Assembly: GCF_023074185.1 (NCBI RefSeq)
Contig: NZ_JADPKY010000030.1
Span: 62,001 to 126,000, forward strand
Direction: 5' to 3'
Source of the DNA: Bradyrhizobium sp. 132
GTDB lineage: Bacteria > Pseudomonadota > Alphaproteobacteria > Rhizobiales > Xanthobacteraceae
DNA length: 64,000 nucleotides
Below are positions 8,375 to 17,197 of this stretch, one piece after another; positions within the stretch are counted from its first letter, which is position 1; each line of letters opens with the position of its first letter. A model generated the notes under the pieces. That model was not told where the DNA came from. It ran no database searches and saw nothing but the letters and a program-made list of their open reading frames with translations. Both the position numbers and the translations under genes were made by a program.

Positions 8375-10474
8375 TCAATCCTGGATCTTCGAGAAATCCG
8401 CGACCGCACGCGTGGCGCTGCGGATTTCGTTCAGCAGCTTCAGGCGGTTTTCGCGCACTTTCGCGTCGTCGTCGTTGACGCGGACCTTCTCGAAGAACGC
8501 ATCGACCGGTGGACGCAGTTTTGCCATCGCGCTCATCGCGGCGGCAAAATCTTCCTTGGCGACGGCGGTGCTGGCTTCCGCTGTCACCTCGCCGATCGCC
8601 TTCGCCAACGCCTTTTCCTCGTCGAGGCTGTAAAGCGCGGCATCAGGTGCGCCGTCGAAGCTGCGCTTGTCCTTCTTCTCCTCGATGCCGAGAATATTGC
8701 TGGCGCGCTTGATACCGGCGAGCAGGTTCTTGCCGTCGTCGGTCTCGAGGAATTTGCCCAGCGCCTCGACGCGGCGGACGATCATCAGGAGATCGTCCTG
8801 GCCACCGAGCGCGAACACGGCGTCGACGAGATCGTGACGCGCGCCCTGCTCGCGGAGCTGGACTTTCAGGCGGTCGGCGAAGAAAGCCAACAGGTCGCTC
8901 GGAAGCTTCTGCGCATCGGCAGGCTTCACGGACAAGCCGGCGAGTGCGGACGCCGCCACCTTCATGAGCGACAGACGCAGTGCGTTTTCGGCAATCAGCC
9001 TGATCACACCCAGCGCCGCGCGACGCAGCGCATACGGGTCCTTGCTCCCCGTCGGCTTCTCATCGATGGCCCAGAAACCAACGAGCGTGTCGAGCTTGTC
9101 GGCGAGCGCCACCGCGACGCTGACCGGATCGGTCGGCACGCGATCAGCAGGGCCTTGCGGCTTGTAGTGCTCCTCGCAGGCGGCGGCGACGGAAGCGTCC
9201 TCGTCTTGGGCCAGCGCGTAGTACTTGCCCATCAGGCCCTGCACCTCGGGGAATTCGCCGACGACTTCGGTCAGCAAATCCGCCTTCGCCAGATGCGCGG
9301 CGCGCGTTGCCTTCGCGACATCGGCGCCGACCAGTGGGGCGATCTCGGCGGCGAGGCGTTCAATCCGCTTGATGCGCGCGGCCTGCGTTCCAAGCTTCTC
9401 GTGAAACACGATATGCTCGAACTTCGGCAGGCGATCCTCGAGCTTCGTCTTCAGGTCAGTCTCATAGAAGAATTTCGCATCCGACAGCCGCGGGCGGATC
9501 ACGCGTTCGTTGCCGGCGACGATGGTCTTGCCGCCGTCCGCCGCCTCGATATTGGCGGTGAGGACAAACTTATTGGTCAGCTTGCCGGTCTTGGAATCCT
9601 TGACGACGAAGCACTTCTGGTTGTTGCGGATGGTGGCGCGGATCACCTCTTCGGGGATCGCGAGATATTCTGCTTCGAACGATCCCATCATGACGACCGG
9701 CCATTCGACGAGACCGGACACTTCGTCCAGCAGCACCTGATCTTCGACGAGCTCGAACCCTTGCGCGAATGTCAGCTCCTTAGCGTCCGCAAAGATGATA
9801 TCCTTGCGCGCCTGCGGATCGAGGATGACTTTTGCAGCCTTCAGCTTGGCCTCATAGTCCTCGAACCGGCGCACGCTTATCGCGTCAGGCGCCATGAAGC
9901 GATGACCGTAGGTGGTCTGGCCGGTCTCAATGCCGTCCACCGAGAATTTGACGACATCGGGCTCTTCGGTCTCGGGCCCGAAGGTCGCGATGATCGTGTG
10001 CAGCGGGCGCACCCAGCTCAGCGAACCCGGTTTCCCCGAGCGCGCGCCCCAGCGCATCGATTTCGGCCAGGGGAAGGTGCGGATGATCACCGGGAGAATT
10101 TCTGCGAGTACGTCGATCGCGTCGCGGCCGGGCTTTTCGATCAGCGCGATGTAGAAATCGCCCTTCGGGTCGCGCTGGATCTTGGCTTCGTCGAGCGATG
10201 TCAGACCCGTCGCTTTCAGAAAACCCTGCACGGCCGCATCGGGCGCGCCCATTTTCGGTCCACGGCGTTCGGTCTTCAGATCAGGCTGGCGCGCAGGGAT
10301 GCCGTGCACGGTGAGCGCCAGACGGCGCGGCGTCGCGAACGCCTTCGCGCCTTCGTAGACGAGGCCTTCGGCGACGAGCTTGTCGGTGACCATGCGGCGC
10401 AGATCGTCGGCCGCCTTGGCCTGCATGCGCGCGGGGATTTCTTCCGAGAACAGTTCAAGCAAAAGATCGGGCAT
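8375..10474 (-). CDS. glyS: Glycyl-tRNA synthetase beta subunit
   Basis: Forms the alpha2-beta2 bacterial glycyl-tRNA synthetase with GlyQ and charges tRNA-Gly. The 699-residue product begins [18 protein letters not shown], the classic GlyS N-terminus, and contains [30 protein letters not shown] and [13 protein letters not shown]; the C-terminal part ([16 protein letters not shown]) is the HD-like/anticodon-binding region. Length is normal. Its ATG overlaps the glyQ stop by one base (ATGA-type overlap at 10474), so the subunits are translationally coupled. Confidence 0.97.
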   Translation of the reverse strand: MPDLLLELFSEEIPARMQAKAADDLRRMVTDKLVAEGLVYEGAKAFATPRRLALTVHGIPARQPDLKTERRGPKMGAPDAAVQGFLKATGLTSLDEAKIQRDPKGDFYIALIEKPGRDAIDVLAEILPVIIRTFPWPKSMRWGARSGKPGSLSWVRPLHTIIATFGPETEEPDVVKFSVDGIETGQTTYGHRFMAPDAISVRRFEDYEAKLKAAKVILDPQARKDIIFADAKELTFAQGFELVEDQVLLDEVSGLVEWPVVMMGSFEAEYLAIPEEVIRATIRNNQKCFVVKDSKTGKLTNKFVLTANIEAADGGKTIVAGNERVIRPRLSDAKFFYETDLKTKLEDRLPKFEHIVFHEKLGTQAARIKRIERLAAEIAPLVGADVAKATRAAHLAKADLLTEVVGEFPEVQGLMGKYYALAQDEDASVAAACEEHYKPQGPADRVPTDPVSVAVALADKLDTLVGFWAIDEKPTGSKDPYALRRAALGVIRLIAENALRLSLMKVAASALAGLSVKPADAQKLPSDLLAFFADRLKVQLREQGARHDLVDAVFALGGQDDLLMIVRRVEALGKFLETDDGKNLLAGIKRASNILGIEEKKDKRSFDGAPDAALYSLDEEKALAKAIGEVTAEASTAVAKEDFAAAMSAMAKLRPPVDAFFEKVRVNDDDAKVRENRLKLLNEIRSATRAVADFSKIQD

Positions 10475-11409
10475 CAGGCCGCTCCGCCCGCTTCAGTATG
10501 GATCCAGGCCTCGCCGCAGGCCTTGGCCAGCTCGCGCACGCGGAGAATGTAGCTCTGCCGCTCGGTCACCGAGATCACGCCGCGGGCATCGAGCAGGTTG
10601 AAGACGTGGCTCGCCTTGATGCACTGGTCATAGGCCGGCAGCGCCATCAGATGCGCCTCGCGCTTGCTATCCTTCCAACCGGCGTCGAGATATTTCCTGC
10701 AGGCAGTCTCGGCCATCTTGAATTGCTCGAACAGCATCGCGGTGTCGGCGACTTCGAAATTGTGCTTCGAATATTCCCGCTCGGCCTGCAGGAAGACGTC
10801 GCCATAGGTGACCTTGGCGTCACCATCGCGGCCGTTGAAGTTGAGGTCGTAGACGCGATCGACGCCCTGCACATACATCGCGAGGCGTTCGAGCCCGTAG
10901 GTGAGCTCGCCCGCGACCGGCGCGCATTCGACACCCGCGACCTGCTGGAAATAGGTGAACTGGCTCACTTCCATGCCGTCGCACCAGCACTCCCAGCCGA
11001 GGCCCCAGGCGCCCAGCGTCGGGCTCTCCCAATCGTCCTCGACGAAGCGGATGTCGTGCACGGCGGAATCGATGCCGATCGCGGCGAGCGACTTCAGGTA
11101 CAGCTCCTGAAGGTTCGGCGGCGACGGCTTCATGATCACCTGGAACTGGTAGTAGTGCTGCATCCGGTTCGGATTCTCGCCATAGCGGCCGTCCTTGGGC
11201 CGGCGCGAGGGCTGCACATAGGCCGCGTTCCAGGGCTTTGGCCCGAGCGCGCGCAGCGTGGTGGCCGGATGGAAGGTGCCCGCACCCATCTCCATGTCGT
11301 AGGGCTGCAGGATCACGCAGCCCTGCTCGGCCCAGAACCGCTGGAGCGCGAGGATAAAACCCTGGAACGAGCGTTCCGGGCGCATATGGGCGGGCAATGA
11401 GGCGTCCAT
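10474..11409 (-). CDS. glyQ: Glycyl-tRNA synthetase alpha subunit
   Basis: Catalytic subunit of tetrameric glycyl-tRNA synthetase. The 311-residue product starts [20 protein letters not shown] and carries the class II signatures [53 protein letters not shown] and [15 protein letters not shown] placed the start at ATG 11409 because the open frame upstream of it has no family similarity and no ribosome site. It is the first gene of glyQ-glyS. Confidence 0.97.
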   Translation of the reverse strand: MDASLPAHMRPERSFQGFILALQRFWAEQGCVILQPYDMEMGAGTFHPATTLRALGPKPWNAAYVQPSRRPKDGRYGENPNRMQHYYQFQVIMKPSPPNLQELYLKSLAAIGIDSAVHDIRFVEDDWESPTLGAWGLGWECWCDGMEVSQFTYFQQVAGVECAPVAGELTYGLERLAMYVQGVDRVYDLNFNGRDGDAKVTYGDVFLQAEREYSKHNFEVADTAMLFEQFKMAETACRKYLDAGWKDSKREAHLMALPAYDQCIKASHVFNLLDARGVISVTERQSYILRVRELAKACGEAWIHTEAGGAA

Positions 11410-11533
11410 CGTCAGATCAGGCTCTCGCGGGGGTTTGAATCGCGCGGGACCGTATCGACGGCAGGGGTGGGAATCAAGGTGAAGGGGGCCGTTTCGGGCC
11501 AAACACTCCATCGTCCCGGGACGATGCGGCAGT

Positions 11534-11614
11534 GTGGGCCAAGGCGCAATTGCGTCGTGCCCACCATCTTTCCAAGATCGCGATGCCGGTGGTGGGCACG
11601 CTTCGCTTTGCCTA
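11534..11614. repeat. Dispersed palindromic repeat, family B, copy 1
   Basis: Contains GTCGTGCCCACCA and TGGTGGGCACGCTTCGCTTT, the same inverted core (CGTGCCCACC...GGTGGGCACG) as copies at 38758 and 43926. It lies between glyQ and the next small gene. Confidence 0.7.
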
Positions 11615-11629
11615 GGCCTACGGCACCAA

Positions 11630-11821
11630 CTAACCCGGCCGGTAGGCTCCGGTGACGGGGTCCTGTTTCAGCGTCTGGACGGCCCCTCTATGGGCGGCCT
11701 CGGCGACGCGCGAGAGGCGCATCTCCTCCAGCTCCCGGTTGATCCTGACAGCGGTCTTGTAGGCCCAGCGGACCACGGCAAGCCCGCCCAGGACGCCCGC
11801 GAATGCGACGAACGGCGGCAT
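11630..11821 (-). CDS. Small conserved membrane protein, unknown function
   Basis: 63 residues starting [20 protein letters not shown], one predicted membrane helix at the N-terminus, then a charged amphipathic stretch ([20 protein letters not shown]) and a DPVTGAYRP tail. The ATG at 11821 has an AAGGA site 6 bases upstream; a GTG six codons further up is less likely. I do not recognise a family. It is downstream of, and co-oriented with, the S49 peptidase gene, about 90 bases away. Confidence 0.65.
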   Translation of the reverse strand: MPPFVAFAGVLGGLAVVRWAYKTAVRINRELEEMRLSRVAEAAHRGAVQTLKQDPVTGAYRPG

Positions 11822-11927
11822 TGGTCGTTCCTTGTTCACAATGCTCAGCCCCCACGCGCATTCTTGCGCAGACCGGGCCGCACCGCAATCGGCACGCCCC
11901 GGGCGAAATGGCGCGGGCGGCCTCGGT

Positions 11928-12836
11928 CTAGAACCCGAATTTCGCCCAGATCGCCCGTGTCTCGACAGCCGAGATCAGATCGTCCGGCAGGCCAGCCACT
12001 GATTCCATGGCCGAAAGCTGCCCGGCGCCCGGCGATTTCCGGCCCAAAAGACTGGAAAGCAGACCGGTCGGCTGGGCAATCACGGGCGTGAGAACCTTCT
12101 CACCAAAGCGGGCACGAAGAGTTGAGCGGAGATCGCCGATGCTGTCGGCGAGCCCCAGCGCGATTGAGCTTTCGCCAGCCCAGTATTCGCCCGTGAACAG
12201 GGTGTCGTCGTCGCCCTTCAACCGCGCGCCGCGGCTCTCCTTCACCAGCGCGATGAAGATCCGGTGGATCTCGCGCTGGAGCGCCTTCAGCTTGGCGACG
12301 TCTTCGGGATTCTCGGGGAGGAACGGATCGAGCATCGCCTTGTGCGCGCCGGCGGTGTAGAGGCGCCGCTCGATGCCGAGCCGCCTGATCGCTTCCTGGA
12401 AACCAAAGCTGCCGCCGACCACGCCGATCGAGCCGAGGATCGAGGACGGATCGCAGATGATCTCGTCGCCGGCGCAGGCGATCATGTAGCCGCCGGATGC
12501 GGCGACATCCTCGACGAACACCAGCACCGGCAGCTTCTTCTCCGCCGCGAGTTGCTTGATGCGCAGATAGATCTGGCGCGACTGCACCGGCGAGCCGCCG
12601 GGCGAGTTGATCACCAGCGCCACCGCCTTGGCGTTGCGCATCGAAAACGCCCGCTCCAGCACCCGCGCAACGGTCGCGAGTGTCATGCCCGGGCGCAGCG
12701 GCGTCACCGCGCCGATCACGCCGGACAGCCGCACCACCGGCACCACGGCCGTGCCGGGACGGAAGCGCGCCGGCAGATATTGCATGAGCTTGTCGGCCAG
12801 GCCGGAACTCTCACGATCGTTCAATTGTTCGGCCAT
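11928..12836 (-). CDS. S49-family serine peptidase (SppA/SohB type)
   Basis: A 302-residue member of the signal peptide peptidase family that degrades cleaved signal peptides and membrane-protein fragments. Visible motifs: VINSPGGSPVQS, VFVEDVAASGGYMIACAGDE with the Ser nucleophile, SILGSIGVVGG, and a lysine in YTAGAHKAMLDPF that fits the Ser-Lys dyad. There is no convincing N-terminal membrane helix, and it is about half the length of E. coli SppA, as for the short-form S49 enzymes. Start ATG 12836 has an AGAGGTAA site. Confidence 0.88.
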   Translation of the reverse strand: MAEQLNDRESSGLADKLMQYLPARFRPGTAVVPVVRLSGVIGAVTPLRPGMTLATVARVLERAFSMRNAKAVALVINSPGGSPVQSRQIYLRIKQLAAEKKLPVLVFVEDVAASGGYMIACAGDEIICDPSSILGSIGVVGGSFGFQEAIRRLGIERRLYTAGAHKAMLDPFLPENPEDVAKLKALQREIHRIFIALVKESRGARLKGDDDTLFTGEYWAGESSIALGLADSIGDLRSTLRARFGEKVLTPVIAQPTGLLSSLLGRKSPGAGQLSAMESVAGLPDDLISAVETRAIWAKFGF

Positions 12837-12947
12837 GCCGTTACCTCTGATTAACCATTTCTTATCACGCGACTGTCATTGGAAGGGCCCGGAACGTGTT
12901 TTGCGGAAACTCCGTTGAGAGGCTGCAATGGGCCAGCGGAGAACACC

Positions 12948-13046
12948 ATGAAAATCTATCTGCTGATGCTGCTGATCGGTGCGCTGTTCACGGCGATCCG
13001 CCTGACGACTCCGCAAGAGCAGCAGTCGGAATCACTTCCGCAGTAG
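12948..13046 (+). CDS. Possible 32-residue membrane peptide
   Basis: ATG at 12948 opens MKIYLLMLLIGALFTAIRLT followed by a Gln/Ser-rich tail and a TAG at 13044. One membrane helix is evident, and GGAGAACACC ahead of the ATG is a reasonable ribosome site. It lies in the divergent gap between the S49 gene and the 3' end of the methyltransferase. Too short to identify; it may be a real small protein or chance. Confidence 0.4.
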   Translation: MKIYLLMLLIGALFTAIRLTTPQEQQSESLPQ

Positions 13047-13050
13047 GCCG

Positions 13051-13806
13051 TCACGGCTCCACCAGCGGCAACACCGCCCTTCCCTCCAGGATATCCCTCA
13101 CCTCGTTGTTCGGCACGCGCGGCGCGTCGTTGAGCATGAGGCCCGGCAGCACGCGCGTCGGAGCCCGGCCGCCCTTGACTGCGCGCACCAGCACCCGGAT
13201 CGCGGGCCGTCCCGCTTCGCCATGAACCGGCAGGATCGCGAGACTTCCGAAGCCGTGTGACAGCGCTGCCAAAACGTCGGCGATTCCATCTGCGCGCCAA
13301 ATCAATGTCAGCGCGCCATCCGATCGGAGGATGCGCCGTGCCGCATGCACCCACGCATTCAACGTCCCGTCGGTCGCCACATGCGCGGTGTGGCGCGCTT
13401 GATCGGGCGAGCCACGATGGCGAGCGGGATCGTTGAAGGGCGGATTCATCAGCACCACGTCGACGCTGTCGGGCGCGAGCCCGCTCGCCGCAAACGCCTG
13501 TGCGTCCGCGGTGACGTCGAGCACGATGGTCTCGGCGGCAATCGCATTCGCCGCCGCATTGGCGCGCGCAAGCCCTGCCAGTTCCGGATCAATCTCGACC
13601 AGGCTGAGCCTGATACCGGCCACGCGCCGGGCCAGCGCCAACCCGGCTGTGCCGATGCCGGCGCCGAGATCGACCACGCGGTCGCCCGCTTGGGCCTGCG
13701 TCGCCGCCGCGAGCAAAATGGCGTCGTGCCCGGCGCGATGGCCGGACCGCTTCTGCTTCAGTCGCAACTGCCCGCCGAGAAAGGCGTCTTCGGTGAGGTC
13801 TGTCAG
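13051..13806 (-). CDS. TrmN6-like (tRNA1Val adenine-N6) methyltransferase, probable CTG start
   Basis: An AdoMet-dependent N6-adenine methyltransferase of the YfiC/TrmN6 family: RSGHRAGHDAILLAAAT, the AdoMet loop VVDLGAGIGTAGLALA, and the catalytic NPPF motif in VVLMNPPFNDP. The conserved N-terminal segment LTEDAFLGGQLRLKQ is coded upstream of the first ordinary start codon (TTG at 13767), and the frame has no ATG, GTG or TTG before a stop. A CTG at 13804-13806 sits a few bases after AGGTGA and would give L/M-TDLTEDAFLGG, the expected N-terminus. AGGTGA includes the stop of the upstream DUF2007 gene, suggesting coupling. Substrate is inferred from family only. Confidence 0.8.
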   Translation of the reverse strand: MTDLTEDAFLGGQLRLKQKRSGHRAGHDAILLAAATQAQAGDRVVDLGAGIGTAGLALARRVAGIRLSLVEIDPELAGLARANAAANAIAAETIVLDVTADAQAFAASGLAPDSVDVVLMNPPFNDPARHRGSPDQARHTAHVATDGTLNAWVHAARRILRSDGALTLIWRADGIADVLAALSHGFGSLAILPVHGEAGRPAIRVLVRAVKGGRAPTRVLPGLMLNDAPRVPNNEVRDILEGRAVLPLVEP

Positions 13807-13810
13807 CGCT

Positions 13811-14038
13811 TCACCTATCGCTGCGGAGTTCGTGGCTGAGGCCGGCCTCGGTCAGGAGCTGCCGGGCCTCGAGGGCGTCGTCTTCATGGACCAGGATCCG
13901 CCGCGGCAAAATGCCCAGCGAGCCCTCGATGATGCTCATGTTCTGGTCCAGCACCAGATGATGGATGTTGGCGCCGTCGAGCAGCGCGCCGACCGCCGAC
14001 ACCAGCACCATATCGTTGGTCCGAACCAGTTCTCGCAA
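13811..14038 (-). CDS. DUF2007 protein (putative signal-transducing protein)
   Basis: 75 residues: MRELVRTNDMVLVSAVGALL, then a DUF2007-like fold with GANIHHLVLDQNMS, GSLGILPRRILVHEDD and ARQLLTEAGL. DUF2007 is a ferredoxin-like, PII-related domain often found in tandem with the methyltransferase gene that follows here. The start is TTG 14036-14038, supported by AGGAGG eight bases upstream. The stop codon overlaps the ribosome site of the methyltransferase. Confidence 0.8.
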   Translation of the reverse strand: MRELVRTNDMVLVSAVGALLDGANIHHLVLDQNMSIIEGSLGILPRRILVHEDDALEARQLLTEAGLSHELRSDR

Positions 14039-14169
14039 AACACAGGCCTCCTGCCTGACGGGGATTAAGCGGCAATGTCAATGGTTCCACGGCCCTTGCC
14101 GCATCCCCGTCCAGTTTCTATTGTCTTTCGATCAGAATAGCCCTTCCGGGGCAAATATTGGAGACCGGC

Positions 14170-15177
14170 GTGGCCGTCATCGTACCTTTCGAAACTCCCG
14201 GCGCGTCGATCGAAGAGCTGGTTGTCCTTGTCGCCGGTGACATGGAGCGCGTCAACGCCACGATCCTGTCGCGGACCGGTTCTGATGTGACCATGATCCC
14301 CGAGGTCGCCAATCATCTGATCTCCTCCGGGGGCAAGCGCCTGCGGCCGATGCTGACGCTCGCCATGGCCAACCTCGCCGGCTACGCCGGTGACGGCCAT
14401 ATCAAGCTCGCCGCCTCCGTCGAGTTCATGCATACCGCCACGCTCCTGCACGACGACGTCGTCGACGAGAGCGAGATGCGCCGCGGCAAGCTGTCGGCGC
14501 GGATGCTCTGGGGCAACGAAGCGAGCGTGCTGGTCGGCGACTTCCTGCTCGGCCAGGCTTTTCGCATGATGGTCGAGGTCGGCTCGCTCCGCGCGCTCGA
14601 CATCCTCTCCGCGGCCGCCGCGACCATCGCCGAGGGCGAGGTGATGCAGCTTGCCGCCGCCAAGAACACCGCGACCACCGAAGACGAATATCTCGCCGTG
14701 ATCCGCGGCAAGACCGCCGAGCTGTTCGCCGCTGCCTGCGAGGTCGGCCCTGTCATCGCCAACCGCCCCAAGGCGGAACAGACCGCCTGCCGATCAGTCG
14801 GCATGAATCTCGGCATCGCTTTCCAGCTGGTCGACGACGTGCTCGACTATGGCGGCAAGAGCGCAAAACTCGGCAAGAACACCGGCGACGATTTTCGCGA
14901 GGGCAAGATCACGCTGCCAGTCGTGCTCGCCTTCCGCCGCGGCAACGACACCGAGCGCGCCTTCTGGATCCGCGCGCTCGAGCGCGGCGAGGTCGGCGAC
15001 ACCGACCTCGACCACGCCATCGGGTTGATGAACAAGCACCGCGCCCTCGAAGACACGCGGAGCCGCGCCCAGCACTACGGCGCCATGGCTGTGGACGCGC
15101 TGGCGCTGTTCCCGTCCTCGCCAATGAAGAGCGCACTGGAGCAGGTCGTGGCGTTCTGTCTGGCACGGTCGCATTAG
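14170..15177 (+). CDS. Polyprenyl (octaprenyl/decaprenyl) diphosphate synthase
   Basis: Elongates farnesyl diphosphate with isopentenyl diphosphate to make the ubiquinone side chain. It shows SSGGKRLRPMLTLAMANLAG, the first Asp-rich motif LLHDDVVDESEMRRG, and the second VDDVLDYGGKSAKLGKNTGD with the downstream FREGKITLPV, all diagnostic of trans-polyprenyl synthases. I chose GTG 14170 because GGAG precedes it by 8 bases; TTG 14158 is the alternative. 335 residues is typical. Chain length is not readable by eye; alphaproteobacteria commonly make Q10. Confidence 0.92.
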   Translation: MAVIVPFETPGASIEELVVLVAGDMERVNATILSRTGSDVTMIPEVANHLISSGGKRLRPMLTLAMANLAGYAGDGHIKLAASVEFMHTATLLHDDVVDESEMRRGKLSARMLWGNEASVLVGDFLLGQAFRMMVEVGSLRALDILSAAAATIAEGEVMQLAAAKNTATTEDEYLAVIRGKTAELFAAACEVGPVIANRPKAEQTACRSVGMNLGIAFQLVDDVLDYGGKSAKLGKNTGDDFREGKITLPVVLAFRRGNDTERAFWIRALERGEVGDTDLDHAIGLMNKHRALEDTRSRAQHYGAMAVDALALFPSSPMKSALEQVVAFCLARSH

Positions 15178-15253
15178 GGCTCGCACGCTACCCGCACATT
15201 TCGGTGTCTTGCCGGCGAAGGTCGGTGAGACAGCGCCCGACTGCATCAACAAT

Positions 15254-15333
15254 CGTCATTGCGAGCGCAGCGAAGCAATCCAGTCTGCCACCGCGGCAAG
15301 ACTCTGGATTGCTTCGCTGCGCTCGCAATGACG
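15254..15333. repeat. Perfect 30-bp inverted repeat, family C (dispersed repeat)
   Basis: Arms 15254-15283 and 15304-15333 are perfect complements of each other over 30 bases (core GCGAAGCAATCCAG / CTGGATTGCTTCGC) with a 20-base loop. The CATTGCGAGCG...GAAGCAATCC sequence is a well-known interspersed repeat of Bradyrhizobium and Rhodopseudomonas chromosomes. It lies between the polyprenyl synthase and the HxlR gene and can form a very stable hairpin. Confidence 0.9.
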
Positions 15334-15334
15334 A

Positions 15335-15357
15335 GTAACTTGCATTTTGCAAGTTAC
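15335..15357. promoter_or_regulatory. Perfect palindrome, probable HxlR operator
   Basis: GTAACTTGCA (15335-15344), spacer TTT, TGCAAGTTAC (15348-15357): a perfect 10-base inverted repeat ending 17 bases before the ATG of the HxlR-type regulator. HxlR-family proteins bind short AT-rich palindromes near their own promoters, so autoregulation of the regulator-fabF unit is the simplest reading. Confidence 0.7.
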
Positions 15358-15374
15358 CTCTCTACCTTCCCAGG

Positions 15375-15890
15375 ATGCAGCCCAAATCCCCCTCCATCCT
15401 GGAATGCCCGGTCGGCCGCGCCGTGGAGACCGTTGGTGAATGGTGGAGCATTTTGATCCTGCGGGATGCGTTCCAGGGCGCAACAAAGTTCGACGAATTT
15501 TCACAAAGTCTCGGGATCGCGCCGAACATCCTGTCGCGGCGGTTGGCCCATCTCACCGAAAGCGGCATGTTCGTGCGCCGCCGCTATCACGAGCGGCCGC
15601 CGCGTTACGAATATGTGCTGACGGACAAGGCGCGGGATTTCTTTCCCGTGATCGTCGCGCTGCTCGCCTGGGGCAACAAGCATCTCACGCCGAAAGGCGA
15701 ATCCATTTTGCTGGCGAACCGCGACGATAGTCGTCCGTTCGATCCGGTCGTGGTCGATGCCGCCGACATGCGGCCGATCACGCTCGCCAATGCGGTCATC
15801 ATCGCCGGCCCCCGCGCCAGCGGTGTCATGCGCAAACGGCTGACCTCGCTCAAAGCCATGAACCCGGCCATCGCGCCGGTGGGAGACTGA
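15375..15890 (+). CDS. HxlR-family transcriptional regulator
   Basis: A 171-residue winged-helix regulator. The N-terminal HxlR domain is unmistakable: CPVGRAVETVGEWWSILILR, DAFQGATKFDEFSQSLGIAP, NILSRRLAHLTESGMFVRR and PPRYEYVLTDKARDFFPVI. The last ~60 residues form an extension with no motif I recognise. The conserved Cys near residue 11 is the one used as a redox or electrophile sensor in some HxlR proteins. The next gene (fabF-like) starts one base after its stop, so the regulator is co-transcribed with it. The perfect palindrome in front suggests self-control. Confidence 0.88.
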   Translation: MQPKSPSILECPVGRAVETVGEWWSILILRDAFQGATKFDEFSQSLGIAPNILSRRLAHLTESGMFVRRRYHERPPRYEYVLTDKARDFFPVIVALLAWGNKHLTPKGESILLANRDDSRPFDPVVVDAADMRPITLANAVIIAGPRASGVMRKRLTSLKAMNPAIAPVGD

Positions 15891-15891
15891 C

Positions 15892-17154
15892 ATGCGTCGT
15901 ATCGTCGTGACGGGAATGGGCGCGGTGTCGCCGCTTGGCTGCGGTGTCGAACTGTCCTGGCGCCGGCTGCTGGCCGGTCAAAGCGGGCTGCGCCCGCTGC
16001 CGGAATGGTCGCTGGCGCTGCCCGCGCGCATTGCCGGCCTCGTGCCCGACAAGGCCGATGACGCGGATGGCGGCTTCGATCCTGCGCAGGCCGCCGCGCC
16101 GAAAGACCAGCGCAAGATGGACCGGTTCATCCTGTTCGCGCTGCTCGCCACCGCGGAAGCGGTCGCGCAGTCCAAATGGACGCCGCAGGATGCGACCGCA
16201 CTGGAACGAACCGCGACGATCATCGCCTCCGGTGTCGGCGGCTTTCCGGCGATGGCGGAGGCGGTGCGCATCACCGAACAGCGCGGCCCGCGCCGGCTGT
16301 CGCCGTTCACGATCCCCTCCTTCCTCGCCAATCTCGCGGCCGGCCACGTCTCGATCAAATACGGCTACAAGGGTGCGCTGGGCACACCGGTCACGGCGTG
16401 CGCCGCCGGCGTTCAGGCGATCGGCGACGCTGCGCGCATGATCCGCGCAGGCGAGATTGATGTGGCGATCTGCGGCGGCGCGGAGGCCTGCATCGACATC
16501 GTCAGCCTCGGCGGCTTTGCTGCGGCCCGCGCACTGTCGAGTTCCTTCAACGACGAGCCCGCACGCGCCTCGCGCCCGTTCGATCGCGACCGCGACGGTT
16601 TTGTCATGGGCGAAGGCGCCGGCATCCTGGTGATCGAGGAGCTGGAGCATGCATTGGCGCGCGGCGCGACGCCGATCGCGGAGATCGTCGGATACGGCAC
16701 GACCGCGGACGCCTATCACATGACGTCGGGTCCGCCGGATGGCGACGGCGCCCGGCGCGCGATGGAGATCGCGCTCCGACAGGCGAAGCTTGCGCCCGCG
16801 GACTTGCAGCACCTGAACGCGCACGCGACGTCGACGCCGGCCGGCGACGAGAGCGAGCTTGGCGCGATTGCCGCGCTGTTCGGCCGTCACCACGGCATTG
16901 CCGTGAGCGCGACCAAATCGGCCACCGGCCATCTGCTCGGCGCCGCCGGAGGGCTCGAGGCGATCTTCACCATCCTCGCCCTGCGCGACCAGATCGCGCC
17001 GCCGACGCTCAATCTCGAAAACCCTGATCCGGGTGCGGACGGCATCGACATCGTCGCCGGCGCGGCCCGGCCGATGCCGATGCTCAACGCCATCTCCAAC
17101 GGGTTCGGCTTCGGCGGGGTGAATGCCAGCGTGATCTTCCGCCGGATCGGCTAG
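15892..17154 (+). CDS. fabF: Beta-ketoacyl-ACP synthase II
   Basis: Condenses malonyl-ACP with acyl-ACP in fatty-acid elongation. The 420-residue sequence starts RRIVVTGMGAVSPLGCGVEL and has the thiolase-fold catalytic triad: Cys170 in TPVTACAAGVQAIGDAA, His in NAHATSTPAGDESEL, and His in ATKSATGHLLGAAGGLEA, ending NGFGFGGVNAS. It stands apart from the usual fabD-fabG-acpP cluster and follows an HxlR regulator by one base, so it is likely a second, regulated FabF rather than the housekeeping copy. Confidence 0.92.
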   Translation: MRRIVVTGMGAVSPLGCGVELSWRRLLAGQSGLRPLPEWSLALPARIAGLVPDKADDADGGFDPAQAAAPKDQRKMDRFILFALLATAEAVAQSKWTPQDATALERTATIIASGVGGFPAMAEAVRITEQRGPRRLSPFTIPSFLANLAAGHVSIKYGYKGALGTPVTACAAGVQAIGDAARMIRAGEIDVAICGGAEACIDIVSLGGFAAARALSSSFNDEPARASRPFDRDRDGFVMGEGAGILVIEELEHALARGATPIAEIVGYGTTADAYHMTSGPPDGDGARRAMEIALRQAKLAPADLQHLNAHATSTPAGDESELGAIAALFGRHHGIAVSATKSATGHLLGAAGGLEAIFTILALRDQIAPPTLNLENPDPGADGIDIVAGAARPMPMLNAISNGFGFGGVNASVIFRRIG

Positions 17155-17197
17155 GCAAGAGGGCTTGCAATCGCGGCAAGCTGCGCTACGAAACAGG

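Noticed and set aside
8234..10552. 772-codon open frame opposite glyS
   Set aside because: Shadow of glyS; no motif, no ribosome site, and it runs through a repeat element at its start.
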